Position numbers and translations under genes: made by a program. 64,000 nt of DNA from Euglena gracilis (lineage: Eukaryota > Euglenida > Euglenophyceae > Euglenales): positions 54,839,419 to 54,903,418 of the forward strand of contig CP154956.1 in NCBI GenBank assembly GCA_039621445.1, written 5' to 3'. Shown here one piece after another: positions 34,216 through 44,700 of this stretch. Numbering within the stretch: position 1 is the first letter of the stretch; each line of letters starts with the position of its first letter. The notes below the pieces were generated by a model. That model had not been told where the DNA came from, did not search any database, and was given only the letters and a program-made list of their open reading frames with translations.

Positions 34216-35239
34216 TCTCTCCCATTTGCCATTTTTTTTACCCTTTCTCCTAATTTTTACATAAGGAGTTGAGCCAAGTAAAATCTGAAGATCTGAGCAA
34301 CATTAGAAGTGTGTGTGGCGGACAGCTTTTTTAAGATCAATCTCCAGAAATCTCTGAATTAGGCATTGCCAGAAAGAGAGGTTCAGACCAAAATCTTATT
34401 TTGGGAATTCTGTGTTTCATTCTGTATTTCAGTGGCACCCTATGGCAAACAGTGTATCAGTTTGCTTCGACTTGGTCATGGGCATTGGCAAAGGTCTTCA
34501 AGATTTGTTCCCCTGCTGTGCGAAATATTTTGGAAACTCCAGTGATGCAGTGGGAAAATGCCAGTGGAAAAGCCCAAGTTGGCAGTAGGAGGCTGTCCAG
34601 CATTGCACATTACAGGTCCTGGGCCAGAAGTTTGTCACCCCAAGTGTCATTGGACAAGGGCTGTCACAACACACTGAGCCGAGGACCCAACCACACAGAA
34701 GGCTACACACAAGAATTTGTTGTAAACGTAAGTGTGACAGGTTGTTCCTTAGTGCATCAAATGGAACTGCTGCCAGATGCCTTAGCAGAGGCCATGGATC
34801 CTAGAATGCGCCATATTTTTGGACATTCTTATTCCACGCTTTTTTTATAGTGTCAGCAGGGGGTGAAACCTCAATTTTCCCCCAACCCCTGAAAAAAGTA
34901 AGACACCTGAGTAGGCATTTTTCTGTGCAGGGGAAACTCTGAACAATTGTACCACAGCATCTGCAATTTCATCAGATGCTGCTTGGTGGGGGGACCACCC
35001 TTGTTGAAGAAGGTTCCAGAGATGTGTAAAGCCACTCTGATATCTTTTTAGACTGGGATTTCTCATTATAAAATCATCAATGGATGAAGATTGAATTTTT
35101 CCCCTGTAAAATTGACCTGAGCAGATCAGGCAGAGGAGGGGGCACCTGGGGGGTGGCATTTTTTCTCCCCAACAGTTTTGGAACATTCCTGGGTAAGGGT
35201 ATACCTTGACACATGGTGGGTGTGGGACCTTCAGCTTTA

Positions 35240-36890
35240 TTAATAGGGGTCACTATGGTGCTGAAGCCCAAAAAAGGGACCACCGTCAAAACTTTTGCTT
35301 TGGGAAAAAGCTGCAGCATCGCCAGGAGTTTTTGAATGATGGACCAGGGGTGGCTGGCGTAGAGCCCCCCCCCCCAGGTTTTCCAGTGAACCCTGCAGGG
35401 CATCTGTTGCCTTGGCCTCCCAATGGGGCCACCTGGACACAAAATCTGCTAGCTTTTTGTTTCCTGGGGAGACAAAAAGGTCTGTCTGGAGGGTGATGAA
35501 GGGCTGAAATCTTTTTACCAGATACTGAAATAATCTTTTGTCCAGGGAGTAATCCCCCCTGTATTGTCCCCACCTGCTGAGGGGGTCTGCCAGGCATTGG
35601 CTGGAGGGAACCCATTTTACGTCCAGGGTGACATTGTTTTTGATCAGCCAGTGGAAGAATGGCTGCAAAATTTTGTTCAAGGGGTTTTTTCTTCACCCCC
35701 CCCCCCTTTGCTTAAGTAATAAAAGATTACCTGATTGTCTACACACAGGCAAACTCTGTCGTTTGCTTTTGCCAGGGATCTGACTGTGTTTGTGGCAGCC
35801 AGGAGTTCTTTTACGTTTATGTGGAGAAATTGTTTTTCCCTCCAGTACTCCTGGATGAACTGGCCTGATGTTGGGTCCAGCCCCCCCCCCCCAGCCCAGA
35901 GTGCTGCTGTCTGAGAGCAAGTGTTTTGTGTGTTTTTGTACAAATGGTCTTCCTGACCAATTTCCCAGTAAATCTTTTACATTTTTCAGTTTCTCTTTTA
36001 TGTCCTGGGAGATGGGGTGAGATGACCCCCAAGGGTCCTGGGAATGCTCTACCAGAAAATTGGAGAGCATTGTGGTGAAGGCCCTTAAAAAGGGCAGGGC
36101 CAGCATATTTGCCCTGCTTTTTCCTAAAATGACAGCACCTGCCTTTTTGAAATGATGTTTTTTGAATGAACTTTCCTAGTCCTTTTCTGACCCCTTTTGT
36201 CTTTTGAGGGGAGAGTTGCAACTTCCCTTCCTGAAAGTTGATGAGAAACCCCAAATGGGGAACCAATTGGTTTGGCTGCAGCAGACTTTTCTTGAGATTG
36301 ATTTTGAACCCACTGGCCATTAAATCCTCCACCACCAGGCTGAGATGTTTTGTTCAGGTGGCTGGGCTGGGGGCTGTAATGAGGATGTCGTCTAGATAGA
36401 CATAGACCTGAACTCCTCTTTGATGCGATCTTTTTTCTAATGCACCCATTAGGCCCTGAAAAACCTGGGGCACGATGTTTAGCCCAAAGGGGGCTGTCTG
36501 ATACTCCCAGACCTGGTCCCCCACCCTGTCCCTTAGATAAGGTTTTAAGGTGTCGTGCAGGGGAACATGAAAATAGGCATCTTTTAAATCGTTTTTTGCC
36601 CCGCAGTGACCCTTCTGGAGAACGGGGTAGATGCCTTGCATGTGATCCAGGGTGAACTTTTTACCTGGAAGAATGCAATTGTTTCCCTGCAATCTGAAAT
36701 AAACCTCCATTTTGTTTCCCCTGAGGGTTCCTCTTTTGGAATGAGGAACCAAGGAAGCAGATGGGCTGTGCCATCTAATTCCACCTTTTTTACAGCCCCA
36801 GATTTTTGATAATCTTCCAAAATCTTCTGGGCCTGCTCCAAATTTGAACCCTGTCTGCCTGTCACAGACGGGGTGGGTTGATGATGCCAC
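35240..36890 (-). pseudogene. DIRS B reverse transcriptase/RNase H
   Basis: The longest piece (36890-36354) has NDLKDAYFHVPLHDTLKPYL, APFGLNIVPQVFQGLMGALE and VQVYVYLDDILITAP, with Y-L-D-D at 36398-36387. So both catalytic Asp motifs are intact. After frameshifts the text continues as GFKINLKKSLLQPNQLVPHL, LLAATNTVRSLAK, VCLCVDNQVIFYYLSKGGG and VKWVPSSQCLADPLSRW with GDYSLDKRLFQYL (RNase H end). At least three frame changes break it. It is the best template for aligning the broken A1 and A2 copies, and supplies the empty site for the 7-kb insertion. Confidence 0.85.
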
Positions 36891-36908
36891 TGGGGGGTGA
36901 TCTACTCC

Positions 36909-37361
36909 CTAATCAACTTGACATGGTGTGGGCTGGCATGTTTTTCTCACCAGGGTAGGCAGAGCTTCAATCTCTGGGGTAGGGCTGTGTCCCCCCAGGC
37001 CACTTCTGCCAGGTGCACCCTGTCCTCCACTGGAATGATGGGGGGTTGTGCATGACTGCTGTGTGTGCGCAGAACTGGGATCCCTTGGGCCTGTGTTGTT
37101 GGCCAGGCCACTGTGGGTCCTGCCATTTGGGTCCAGCTGCAGTCCATTGTGGGTGCTGAGCAGGCGGGGTTCTGTGGTTTTCCCCTTCCCTGAGGCTGCT
37201 GAGGCAGCTGGGCAGGGCTTACCTCTGCCTTTGCCTTTCCTCCTTTCTTCCAGCCTCATTTTCCATGTCCATCTCCAAAGCTTGGCCATCCTCCTTTTCC
37301 TTTTCCAATCTTCTTGAACTTGAATCCTCCACCTGGGGAAATTAAAATACATGACATACAT
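36909..37361 (-). pseudogene. Gag-like text of DIRS B
   Basis: An open stretch with a strongly basic start (EDWKRKRRMAKLWRW..RLEERRKGKGRGK) and a Ser/Pro/Gly-rich tail precedes the reverse transcriptase. Position and basic composition suggest the nucleic-acid-binding part of a Gag-like protein. I recognise no zinc knuckle. Confidence 0.45.
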
Positions 37362-37579
37362 GACATTCCCTGCTGGGAATGGCCAGTGGTGGAGGGGGAA
37401 GCATTTTAAAAAACTTCAAGGTGGAAGAAGCCACCTTTGGCTTTGTTGATCTTCTCCACCTCTTGTTGAATCTTCAGATCCTCGATACTGAACAGCTTCT
37501 GCTGCTTCTGTTCCACTGAATGTGGGAGGCTTGCCTTCTTGTGGTCTTCCACCAACCACCTGTCCAGCTCCAATAACAA

Positions 37580-37645
37580 GTAGAAGAACTGCCGGAGAGC
37601 AAGGCATGGCCTCACAAGGGCAAAGTGCGGAGCCCGAGGTGTCCT
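37580..37645 (-). repeat. Second copy of the DIRS B left terminal repeat
   Basis: In reverse complement: GGACACCTCGGGCTCCGCAC, TTTGCCCTTGTGAGGCCATG, CCTTGCTCTCCGGCAGTTC. It has the same orientation as the left repeat at 38398-38521 and is closer in sequence to the A2 repeat (GCCGGCAGTTC) than to its own outer repeat. The 266-codon frame lies between the two. Confidence 0.75.
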
Positions 37646-38412
37646 TCATGAATCAATGCATACATTCTCAGCAAATTCAAAATTCTTTGTTGGCTGCTCC
37701 GCCGCACTTTGCCTACCTTGGAGCCTGCATCTTGTCTGTGGTTGTTCACTTCTGGTCGCTCTTCGAGCCCCTCGAAATTGGGCAGCCCTTCGGAGAGGGA
37801 ACGGATGTCCATATCCAAGGAGCCCGCCTGTTGGCGGAGCAAGACCTTCTCCTGGTCCGCCGGCAGGCTCTGGCGGGCCTCTTCCCTCTCCAGGGGTTCC
37901 TCTTCCACTTCTTCCGCCTCGTCCTCGTTCGTCCGTCCCGCCGCGCGACCGGCCGCGTCCAACGTCATCTCAGCACCTCCAGGTTCCCCAGCTTCGGCGG
38001 GAAACTTCTCCATCCCGGCTGCACGGCGCCAGGCCTTACAGAGCTTGAAGGCCACCGAGGCCTGCTTGTCTGACAGCTCAATCGACGATCCCATCTGGAC
38101 TTCGCACGCGAGGGCAAGCGAGAAGAGCCAGGCTTCGTTGTAGGGTTTGGTCGAGGCCGCCACCATCGCGTCTCCGCTCAGTTTTTCCACCGCCACGGCG
38201 CACCGTGTCGTAGTCCATTGGGGGAGTACCCCAGGAGCCTTCGCCAGGAAGCTGGTGACACTTTCTTTTGACGCGCCCAAAAGGGCAACGGCAGCTCCCT
38301 TCGATAGGAAAATACCATCGTAAAGTGATTGTATCCCCCCAGGGTCTGCCGCCGAGGTAACTTGCACCAGTACTTCTGCCATAGGGCGATTAATAACAGC
38401 CAACTCCGGCAA
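37612..38412 (-). CDS. First open frame of DIRS B (266 codons), function unknown
   Basis: The longest intact frame in the DIRS cluster. It starts inside the left terminal repeat and ends inside a second copy of that repeat. The protein has an Ala/Ser-rich N-terminal half with ordered-looking text (EKLSGDAMVAASTKPYNEAW, then LSDKQASVAFKLCKAWRRAA) followed by an acidic tract (NEDEAEEVEEEPLEREEARQ). GC content and codon use are higher than in the rest of the element. It may be a Gag-like protein or a captured host fragment. I find no known domain. Copies A1 and A2 lack it at this position. Confidence 0.55.
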   Translation of the reverse strand: MPELAVINRPMAEVLVQVTSAADPGGIQSLYDGIFLSKGAAVALLGASKESVTSFLAKAPGVLPQWTTTRCAVAVEKLSGDAMVAASTKPYNEAWLFSLALACEVQMGSSIELSDKQASVAFKLCKAWRRAAGMEKFPAEAGEPGGAEMTLDAAGRAAGRTNEDEAEEVEEEPLEREEARQSLPADQEKVLLRQQAGSLDMDIRSLSEGLPNFEGLEERPEVNNHRQDAGSKVGKVRRSSQQRILNLLRMYALIHEGHLGLRTLPL

Positions 38413-38741
38413 AATAAGGCACTAAAGGGGAAAGGCCTAACCTACCCAAAAACATTCACATTCAAACAGCCGGCAAACAAGGCATGACCTCACTTGGGGG
38501 AAGTGCGGAGCCCGAGGTGTCGACTTGAAACTGGCCACCCTCCTCAACCATCTTGTGGTCCATCGACCAATGTCTTTTAAAATCCCCACATTGTTTGTTC
38601 CCCTCCCAAAAGAGCTCCGCAATAATCAAAATCTGGTTCCCCAGGCAATCCCCACTTCCGACTTCCCACTCCAAAATCAAGCACGCACAATCAACAGGAA
38701 ACTGGAACGAGAAATATGAAACGTGAATCGTTTGGTGACCT

Positions 38742-41700
38742 TTACGGTTGAACGGGGCGAAACCTCTCCAGGGCGGCAAGCGTACTCTCCACCTCCTGCT
38801 TCGACCTTCCGCGCGACCAGCCCAAGTTGGCGCCCATCAACTCCGCCACGCGGGGCACCGCTTTGACGGCGGCGGCGTGGTCCAGCGGGGCCAGCCCCAC
38901 CCGGCGCGCCAGGAAGTCCAGCGGGGTGCAGGCGTACTCCGCCACGCCGTACTGCACCTCCGCCTCCCAGACCCGCACTGGCCCCTCCGCGGCCTCCAGG
39001 GCGCACAGCGTCTTGAAGTTGGTCCGGGCGATGAGCTGCGCCACGATGGGGGCCCGGTCGCCGTACCGCGCCACGAGCTGCTGCGCGTCCGCTGCGTCCA
39101 GGTTGAACTGCTGGCTGCGAATGGCGGGGGGGGGGGGGTGATGGGGGAGGTGGCAACAAATCAGGTCGCGAGGTTCACAGGGCGATCCTCAGTCAAAAAA
39201 AAGTTTCCTGTCCCTGCACATCCAGTGAAAATCCACAGGAAAAATGTCCAAAAAGATATGGCCGTATTTTGGCAAACCGGGTCGACTTTGTCGGGAAAAT
39301 GGTTTCTGGCATCCTTGGACTGTCCAGCCACCCAAAGCGTAAAACAAATGCATTTCCTGACCGCTTTGAGAAAAACAAAATTGACTGGCCCCGGGGCCCA
39401 AAGGCAGTCCTCAAGGGGCGGTCCTTGAGGGCAAAAAGCCCGTCCCTTGTGGACCACCCTGGGGGTTCAGCTGGTTTGACTGCTTGGAAGAAAGAACCAA
39501 TACAAACTGTGCGTCACATACCTCAGCTGAGCAGGAAGTTGGTTGTTCCATCGGTGTCCGCCGAGAAGAGTCATAGATGACGTGGCACCAGGAGCTCATT
39601 GTAATTAGCGTGGTTTTTTGATTTATTCGCTCTGATTTCTCTTCCGTTGATCCAGCCAACCTCATTTGAGAGGAGTTGTGATTATCAAGTTTATGGGTCA
39701 GGGGCAGGGCCCGACATAGGAGTATCAGGGTTCTGGTGGTGACCCCAAAGTGGGGAGATGGACTGACATGGACCCACCACCCCCCAAAAGGTCAAATTAT
39801 GAAGCAAATGTGTCTTGGCCAATCTATATGATGCACGTTTGTTCAATTCCGAGTGTCACTCTCAAATCATTGTTTCATTACGTTGTTGTTTTGATTCATT
39901 GTTTAAGTACGTATTGTTGTTCTATAAACAATGACACCATGAGCGCGGGGAAGGGATTGGCATATTTCTGCGGGTTTCCAAGACCCGGGGGGGGGGCTGG
40001 GATTTGCTTGACCAGGGGGCGATATCATTTGGAGGGGGGGGCTTTTTGGGCGACCTCTATAAACTTTCACAACTTTTGGATAAAATCAAACACCAGTTTT
40101 GCACAAAAAAAATATGTACCTCATTGTTTGGCCCAAAAACGAGTATTTTTTTAATCTGAAAGTTGGGCATTTTTGATGAAAAGCTGTAGTGACACCAAGA
40201 AATTTTCTGCTTTGCCCTCAGTGGCACCAAACTTTGCAGAGCTTTGCAGGGGGGGGGTACTTTATATTTGGGCAGCAAAAGCAAAGCCCCTGGGGGGATT
40301 TTATATTGTGGGGGTGGTATTTCTCTGGGAACCCCCACTCAAGACCAGTCCCCCAAATTGAACGCCCCTGACGGTGCGGTGCGAAGCACCAAATCGAACT
40401 TTCCCAAAAATTTCAATTTAAGGCACAACAATGATGGTTCATTTATGGCATCTCCTAAACCGGCTCAATGTGAGGCAACATGACACAAAGAATGCCGAAG
40501 ACAAATATGCGCCTTTGAAAAATCAATCAAACGATATTTTGGGATCTTGAGATGTTGGGAGCTGCAATGAGTTAAAAAAAAATCCTTAAAACAAAAAACA
40601 CTGCAGATACCCATTTATCGAATACTGTGGTGAGGAGGCGGCATATGCCTGACCTCCTCCCCTTGGACTTTTCGGGGAAATTTGAGTTCTTTTATTTAAA
40701 AAAGTTTTATTTTTTATCTAGAAATTTACGGGCACTTGTGTCACGAAAAAGGAGCCGCCGGGTGCTTCAAAACATTCTGCAAACGAAGCCCTGGGCAACG
40801 CACGGGCCAGCTTTGTCCTCGAGCCCCGCAAGCTGCACCGCCCGGTTCACGGCGTCCTCCGCCGCCTTCCGGTACAGCGTCCAGTTCCCGGCCGCCACCG
40901 CCACCGCCCGGCGGGCCTCGTCCACCGCCACGGCGTAGCCCTTCTCCCGCACCTCCGGGCCCCCCACCTCCTGCACCGCCCACGCCGCGCCGGCGTCCTT
41001 CAGGGCGGTGCTGGAGGGCAGGACCTGGAGGAGACAAGAGTCGGCAATGGAAAAAACATCTGGAAAGGGAAAAACCCACTGGGACAGGCAGGGAAAAGCG
41101 CCCAATGGTGGAGTGCACCTCAAACCCCGACCCCCCCCCCCAGGGGAAGGGGAAGGGGCCAAAGGCGCCCTCCCCTGCCGATGTGACTTTCCTTAGAAAG
41201 CAACCCACCCCTTTCTGTATTGCGTATGTTTTCCCCCAAATGCTTGGGCGTAAAAACTAAAAAAAATATGCACCGCAGTTCTCCTGAAGCACCTGAAAGA
41301 CTTGCTGAAAGAAAAATAACTCCCACTCGTAATCCCCGGTTTGGAAGAGGCCCAAAAGATGATGAATTGCGAGGCCCTTGGATCATGCCTTTAATGATGA
41401 TTTCCAGCATGAGTGCAGTTGAGGGAGGGGCAGCTTCGGTCCAATTGGGAAAAAATAAATTGTGGCCCACCCTTTTTGGCAAAATAGACGAGGAAATTAT
41501 CAAACCAGGGGAGGGGGGGGGGGCGACATGGGGGGTATGCACTAAACCGAACTTCAATTATGCACTCAATATGCTGAAAATGGATTTTTCCTGTAATTGG
41601 GCCATTTTTGGTCATGTTCAGGTGACGCACCTGGCAAGTCATTTCAGGCCATTTTAGGTATTTCAGTCCATGATCAGCCGAAATCAGCCGGGTTGGGCAA

Positions 41701-44700
41701 TTTTCGACGATATTCAAACCATTTTGGGGCCATTTTGGGCCATCTTTGACTTTGTTTTGGGCCATTGTCAGCCATTTTCAACAAAATTTGGATGATTTTG
41801 TGCAGGAAAAAAATGGCCCAAACAACAAATGGCCAAAACAACAGCTCATTTGGCCCAAAGTGGCTGTGGTCCCACGTAGCTCAAAAATGGCCCGCAGTGG
41901 CTGGGCCCAAACTCTGGACCTCTGGACAGAAACTGGACCAAAATTGAAGGAAAAAATGGCTGAACATGGTTGCAAGAAGTGCAAAATGGCCCAGTAATGC
42001 ACACAAAATATGCATCAATGGGAAAAATACTTGGTGGAAAATTTCTGAAAACCTTGCAATATGCGCAATACAGTCCAGACAAAAATGATGAGAAACAAAA
42101 ATAACCAGATAAAATTGACAGGAAAAAAAATGATAAGAAAATTTTGATTTCAGAAAATTTAATGATGGGAAAATTCAACTTTTCGCGGGAAATGATGGTA
42201 ATTTTTCCAATTCATGACGAAAAATTGCAACAAAAACGGCAACTCGGAATTTCGAAAAACGGTCAAAATGGTCTTCTGGGTGTCTTTTTTTGTGATTTGT
42301 CATTTTGCAAAAAAAAAAAACAGGCACCAGAAAAAAAAGACCTGTTTTTTTTTGCAAAATGACAAATCACAAAAAAGACACCCAGAAGACCATATGTTAT
42401 TCCCCTGTACCCCTATACCCCTGTGTGACATTTGTCTATGCCTGAACGTGGTCCCTCCAAAGGGGCGTAGAAAGGGTGTGGGGGAAAAAATGTCGGGAAA
42501 AAGAGTGATGGGGAAAATTGGGGTGTTTCCCATCATTTTTGTTACCTGTCGACTGTGTGTGAAACATGCAAAAGAAAAGAAGTAAAAGAAGCAAAAGAAG
42601 AACAGCAAAAGAAGAAGCAAAGAAGAAGCAAAGAGAAAAGAAGCAAAATTATTCCAAAACGGGCCCAAAACGGGCAAAATGGCTAAATACGGCCAACATG
42701 GCAAAAAATGCACATCAATGGCCAAAAATGCCCACATTGCCCTGCATCGCCCTGCATCGCCTGCATTAGAACCCCACCTTTGGTCTCTGAAATTCCCGCA
42801 TCGCCCTGCATCGCCGTGCATCGCCCTGCATCGCCGAAGGTGCATAGCACCCATAAATCCCACCTCCCGGGGGTGCGACCTTCCTTAAAAAGAAGCTGAT
42901 TCAAATGCACAAGGTTCCACAAAAAGACATAACAGTTCAAAACTCAAGGTGCTTGCAAGATACCTGCTGGAGGGCATCCAACAGCTGATAAGTTTGTTGT
43001 CCCTGGGTGGATTCCGGCAGCTTGGGGACAAACACCACAGGCATCGGACATTCCTATGGGGCATAAATGCATAAAACACTGGCATTGTACAGCCATGTTG
43101 CATTGCGATTAATCATGGGTCAGGCAACTTGGAGAAAAAAATGAGAAAAAAAAGATGGGCATTTTGGCCCCACGCAACCAGCTTCATTTTTTTCATTACT
43201 TTCTTTGTAAACCAAAAGTAGACTGAGCAATTGCATTGCAAAACAAACCCAATGCAGATGGGACGACGGGGTTACTGAGCCCCCTTCTGGGGGCGGGGGC
43301 GGGTTGGGGGGTTCTTTGACCTGCTCCTCCTCCAGAACTGATAGCCTAAACCACGAATTTTTTTCATCACATTTATTTTCAAATCAAACCTTTCTCTTTT
43401 TTGCGCACAATATACCATACTTTTGTGTTTGACAAAGGTTCCTACATGTGGTATTTTTCCGCTTATATTAATTAACCCATGTCACGAAGTAGCAAAATAA
43501 AAAAATTAAGGTTTTTGGAAACCTGAAAAATGATGGTTTTATTTGCGCCCGGGTCGTTCAAGCAAAATCCAAAATAAGGACCAAAATAAACACACCCCAT
43601 GGAGATTTCCAGCAAAAAAAAGGCCCATGCGCATATTGTAAACCCCCACCAAAAAAAACCTCCAAAATACCCCCCCCCCCGGCCGATCAAGCAAAAATCC
43701 AAAAAAATAAAAAACTCCCAGACGGCGCGAAGCGCTGTCAGGTGGTGAAAATTTTCCTGAAAAATTTCCAATTGCCAAATTTCCGAAAACCCCAATTGCA
43801 GACACAAGAAATGAGGTTTTGTGTGATTTGGTAGATTGAGAGGTTTTCTTGAAAAACTGTTCCGAATGTTTTCTTGTTCTTTGAATAATTTGCCTGATTA
43901 ACGTAAAATTGAATAAAGGGGTTCAGATTCCGTTAAAATGTTGGAGAGAAATGGCTCAGATTCACAATGGAGACAAGTAGCTGCCACGCCATTTAACACC
44001 AGAAATCTAATTCTTCAATACGAAGCGACTGGTGCTTGTACAGACAATCCAAGAATTGTCTCCAAAACGCTGTGTGTACCAATACACTTTAAGGTTTTGG
44101 GGGAAGACACACAGCGCATTGACCGTTCGGCCCATCCATGGCAACATGAACAGCGAGGTGCCGGCGGAGGTCAAAGGGAAGAGCCCTCCGATCTTCTGCG
44201 GGCAGTTGGCACCGGGCAAGCTGAGAGGGGACAAAGAGACAAGGGAGTGGTTTGAAAATGGAGTGTTTCAAGAAACGAGCACACTCTATTACCCACTTGC
44301 CCGAAAATTTCCAGAATGTCCAAATCAGAAACTCTGCGACACTTCCAGCAAATTTTCTTTTCATTCACTGGGTCAAAGAATCTGGAGACAAAACAAACGT
44401 TTACCACTCATACCAGGAAAGCAATTAAATATGTCGACCATTTTGAGAGGAGGAAATCAAAAATCCCAAAAATTTGTCAGATGGTCCATCCCCCCCCCCC
44501 AGAATGCCAACGCACCCACCAGTACAGCCCCGGCACCTTGCAGCATAGCTGAAATGAGTGATTTTCGGCCTGGAACAAAACAGTGGGACAAAAAAATTGC
44601 CCCCCCCATACGTTTTGAGAAAGTTTTGGGTGCAATTCTGTAAAAAATGTTGATAATTATCGGCACAACATGCCAGGAAAAAAATGTCTTTTGCGTGATT

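Larger units (their letters stand above)
33442..38521 (-). mobile_element. DIRS-type retrotransposon B, most complete copy
   Basis: On the minus strand it starts at 38521 with GACACCTCGGGCTCCGCACT. Its left repeat (38398-38521) is inverted relative to the right repeat (33508-33600). An internal complementary region lies at 33704-33801. Order: first frame (38412-37612), a second left-repeat copy (37645-37580), gag-like text (37615-36909), reverse transcriptase/RNase H (36890-35240) and tyrosine recombinase (about 35190-33571). About 5.1 kb, within the range of known DIRS elements. Several frameshifts and stops remain. Confidence 0.85.

Noticed and set aside
34401-34850. 149-codon plus-strand frame
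   Set aside because: Lies antisense to the broken recombinase of DIRS B; the minus strand aligns with the other copies throughout.
18027-38521. Interpretation of the DIRS cluster as gypsy/copia LTR elements
   Set aside because: End repeats are inverted rather than direct, an internal complementary region is present, and a tyrosine recombinase replaces an integrase.
40736-41260. Pro/Arg-rich 174-codon plus-strand frame
   Set aside because: It is antisense to the GC-rich dehydrogenase exon at 41024-40790, which has clear homology on the minus strand.
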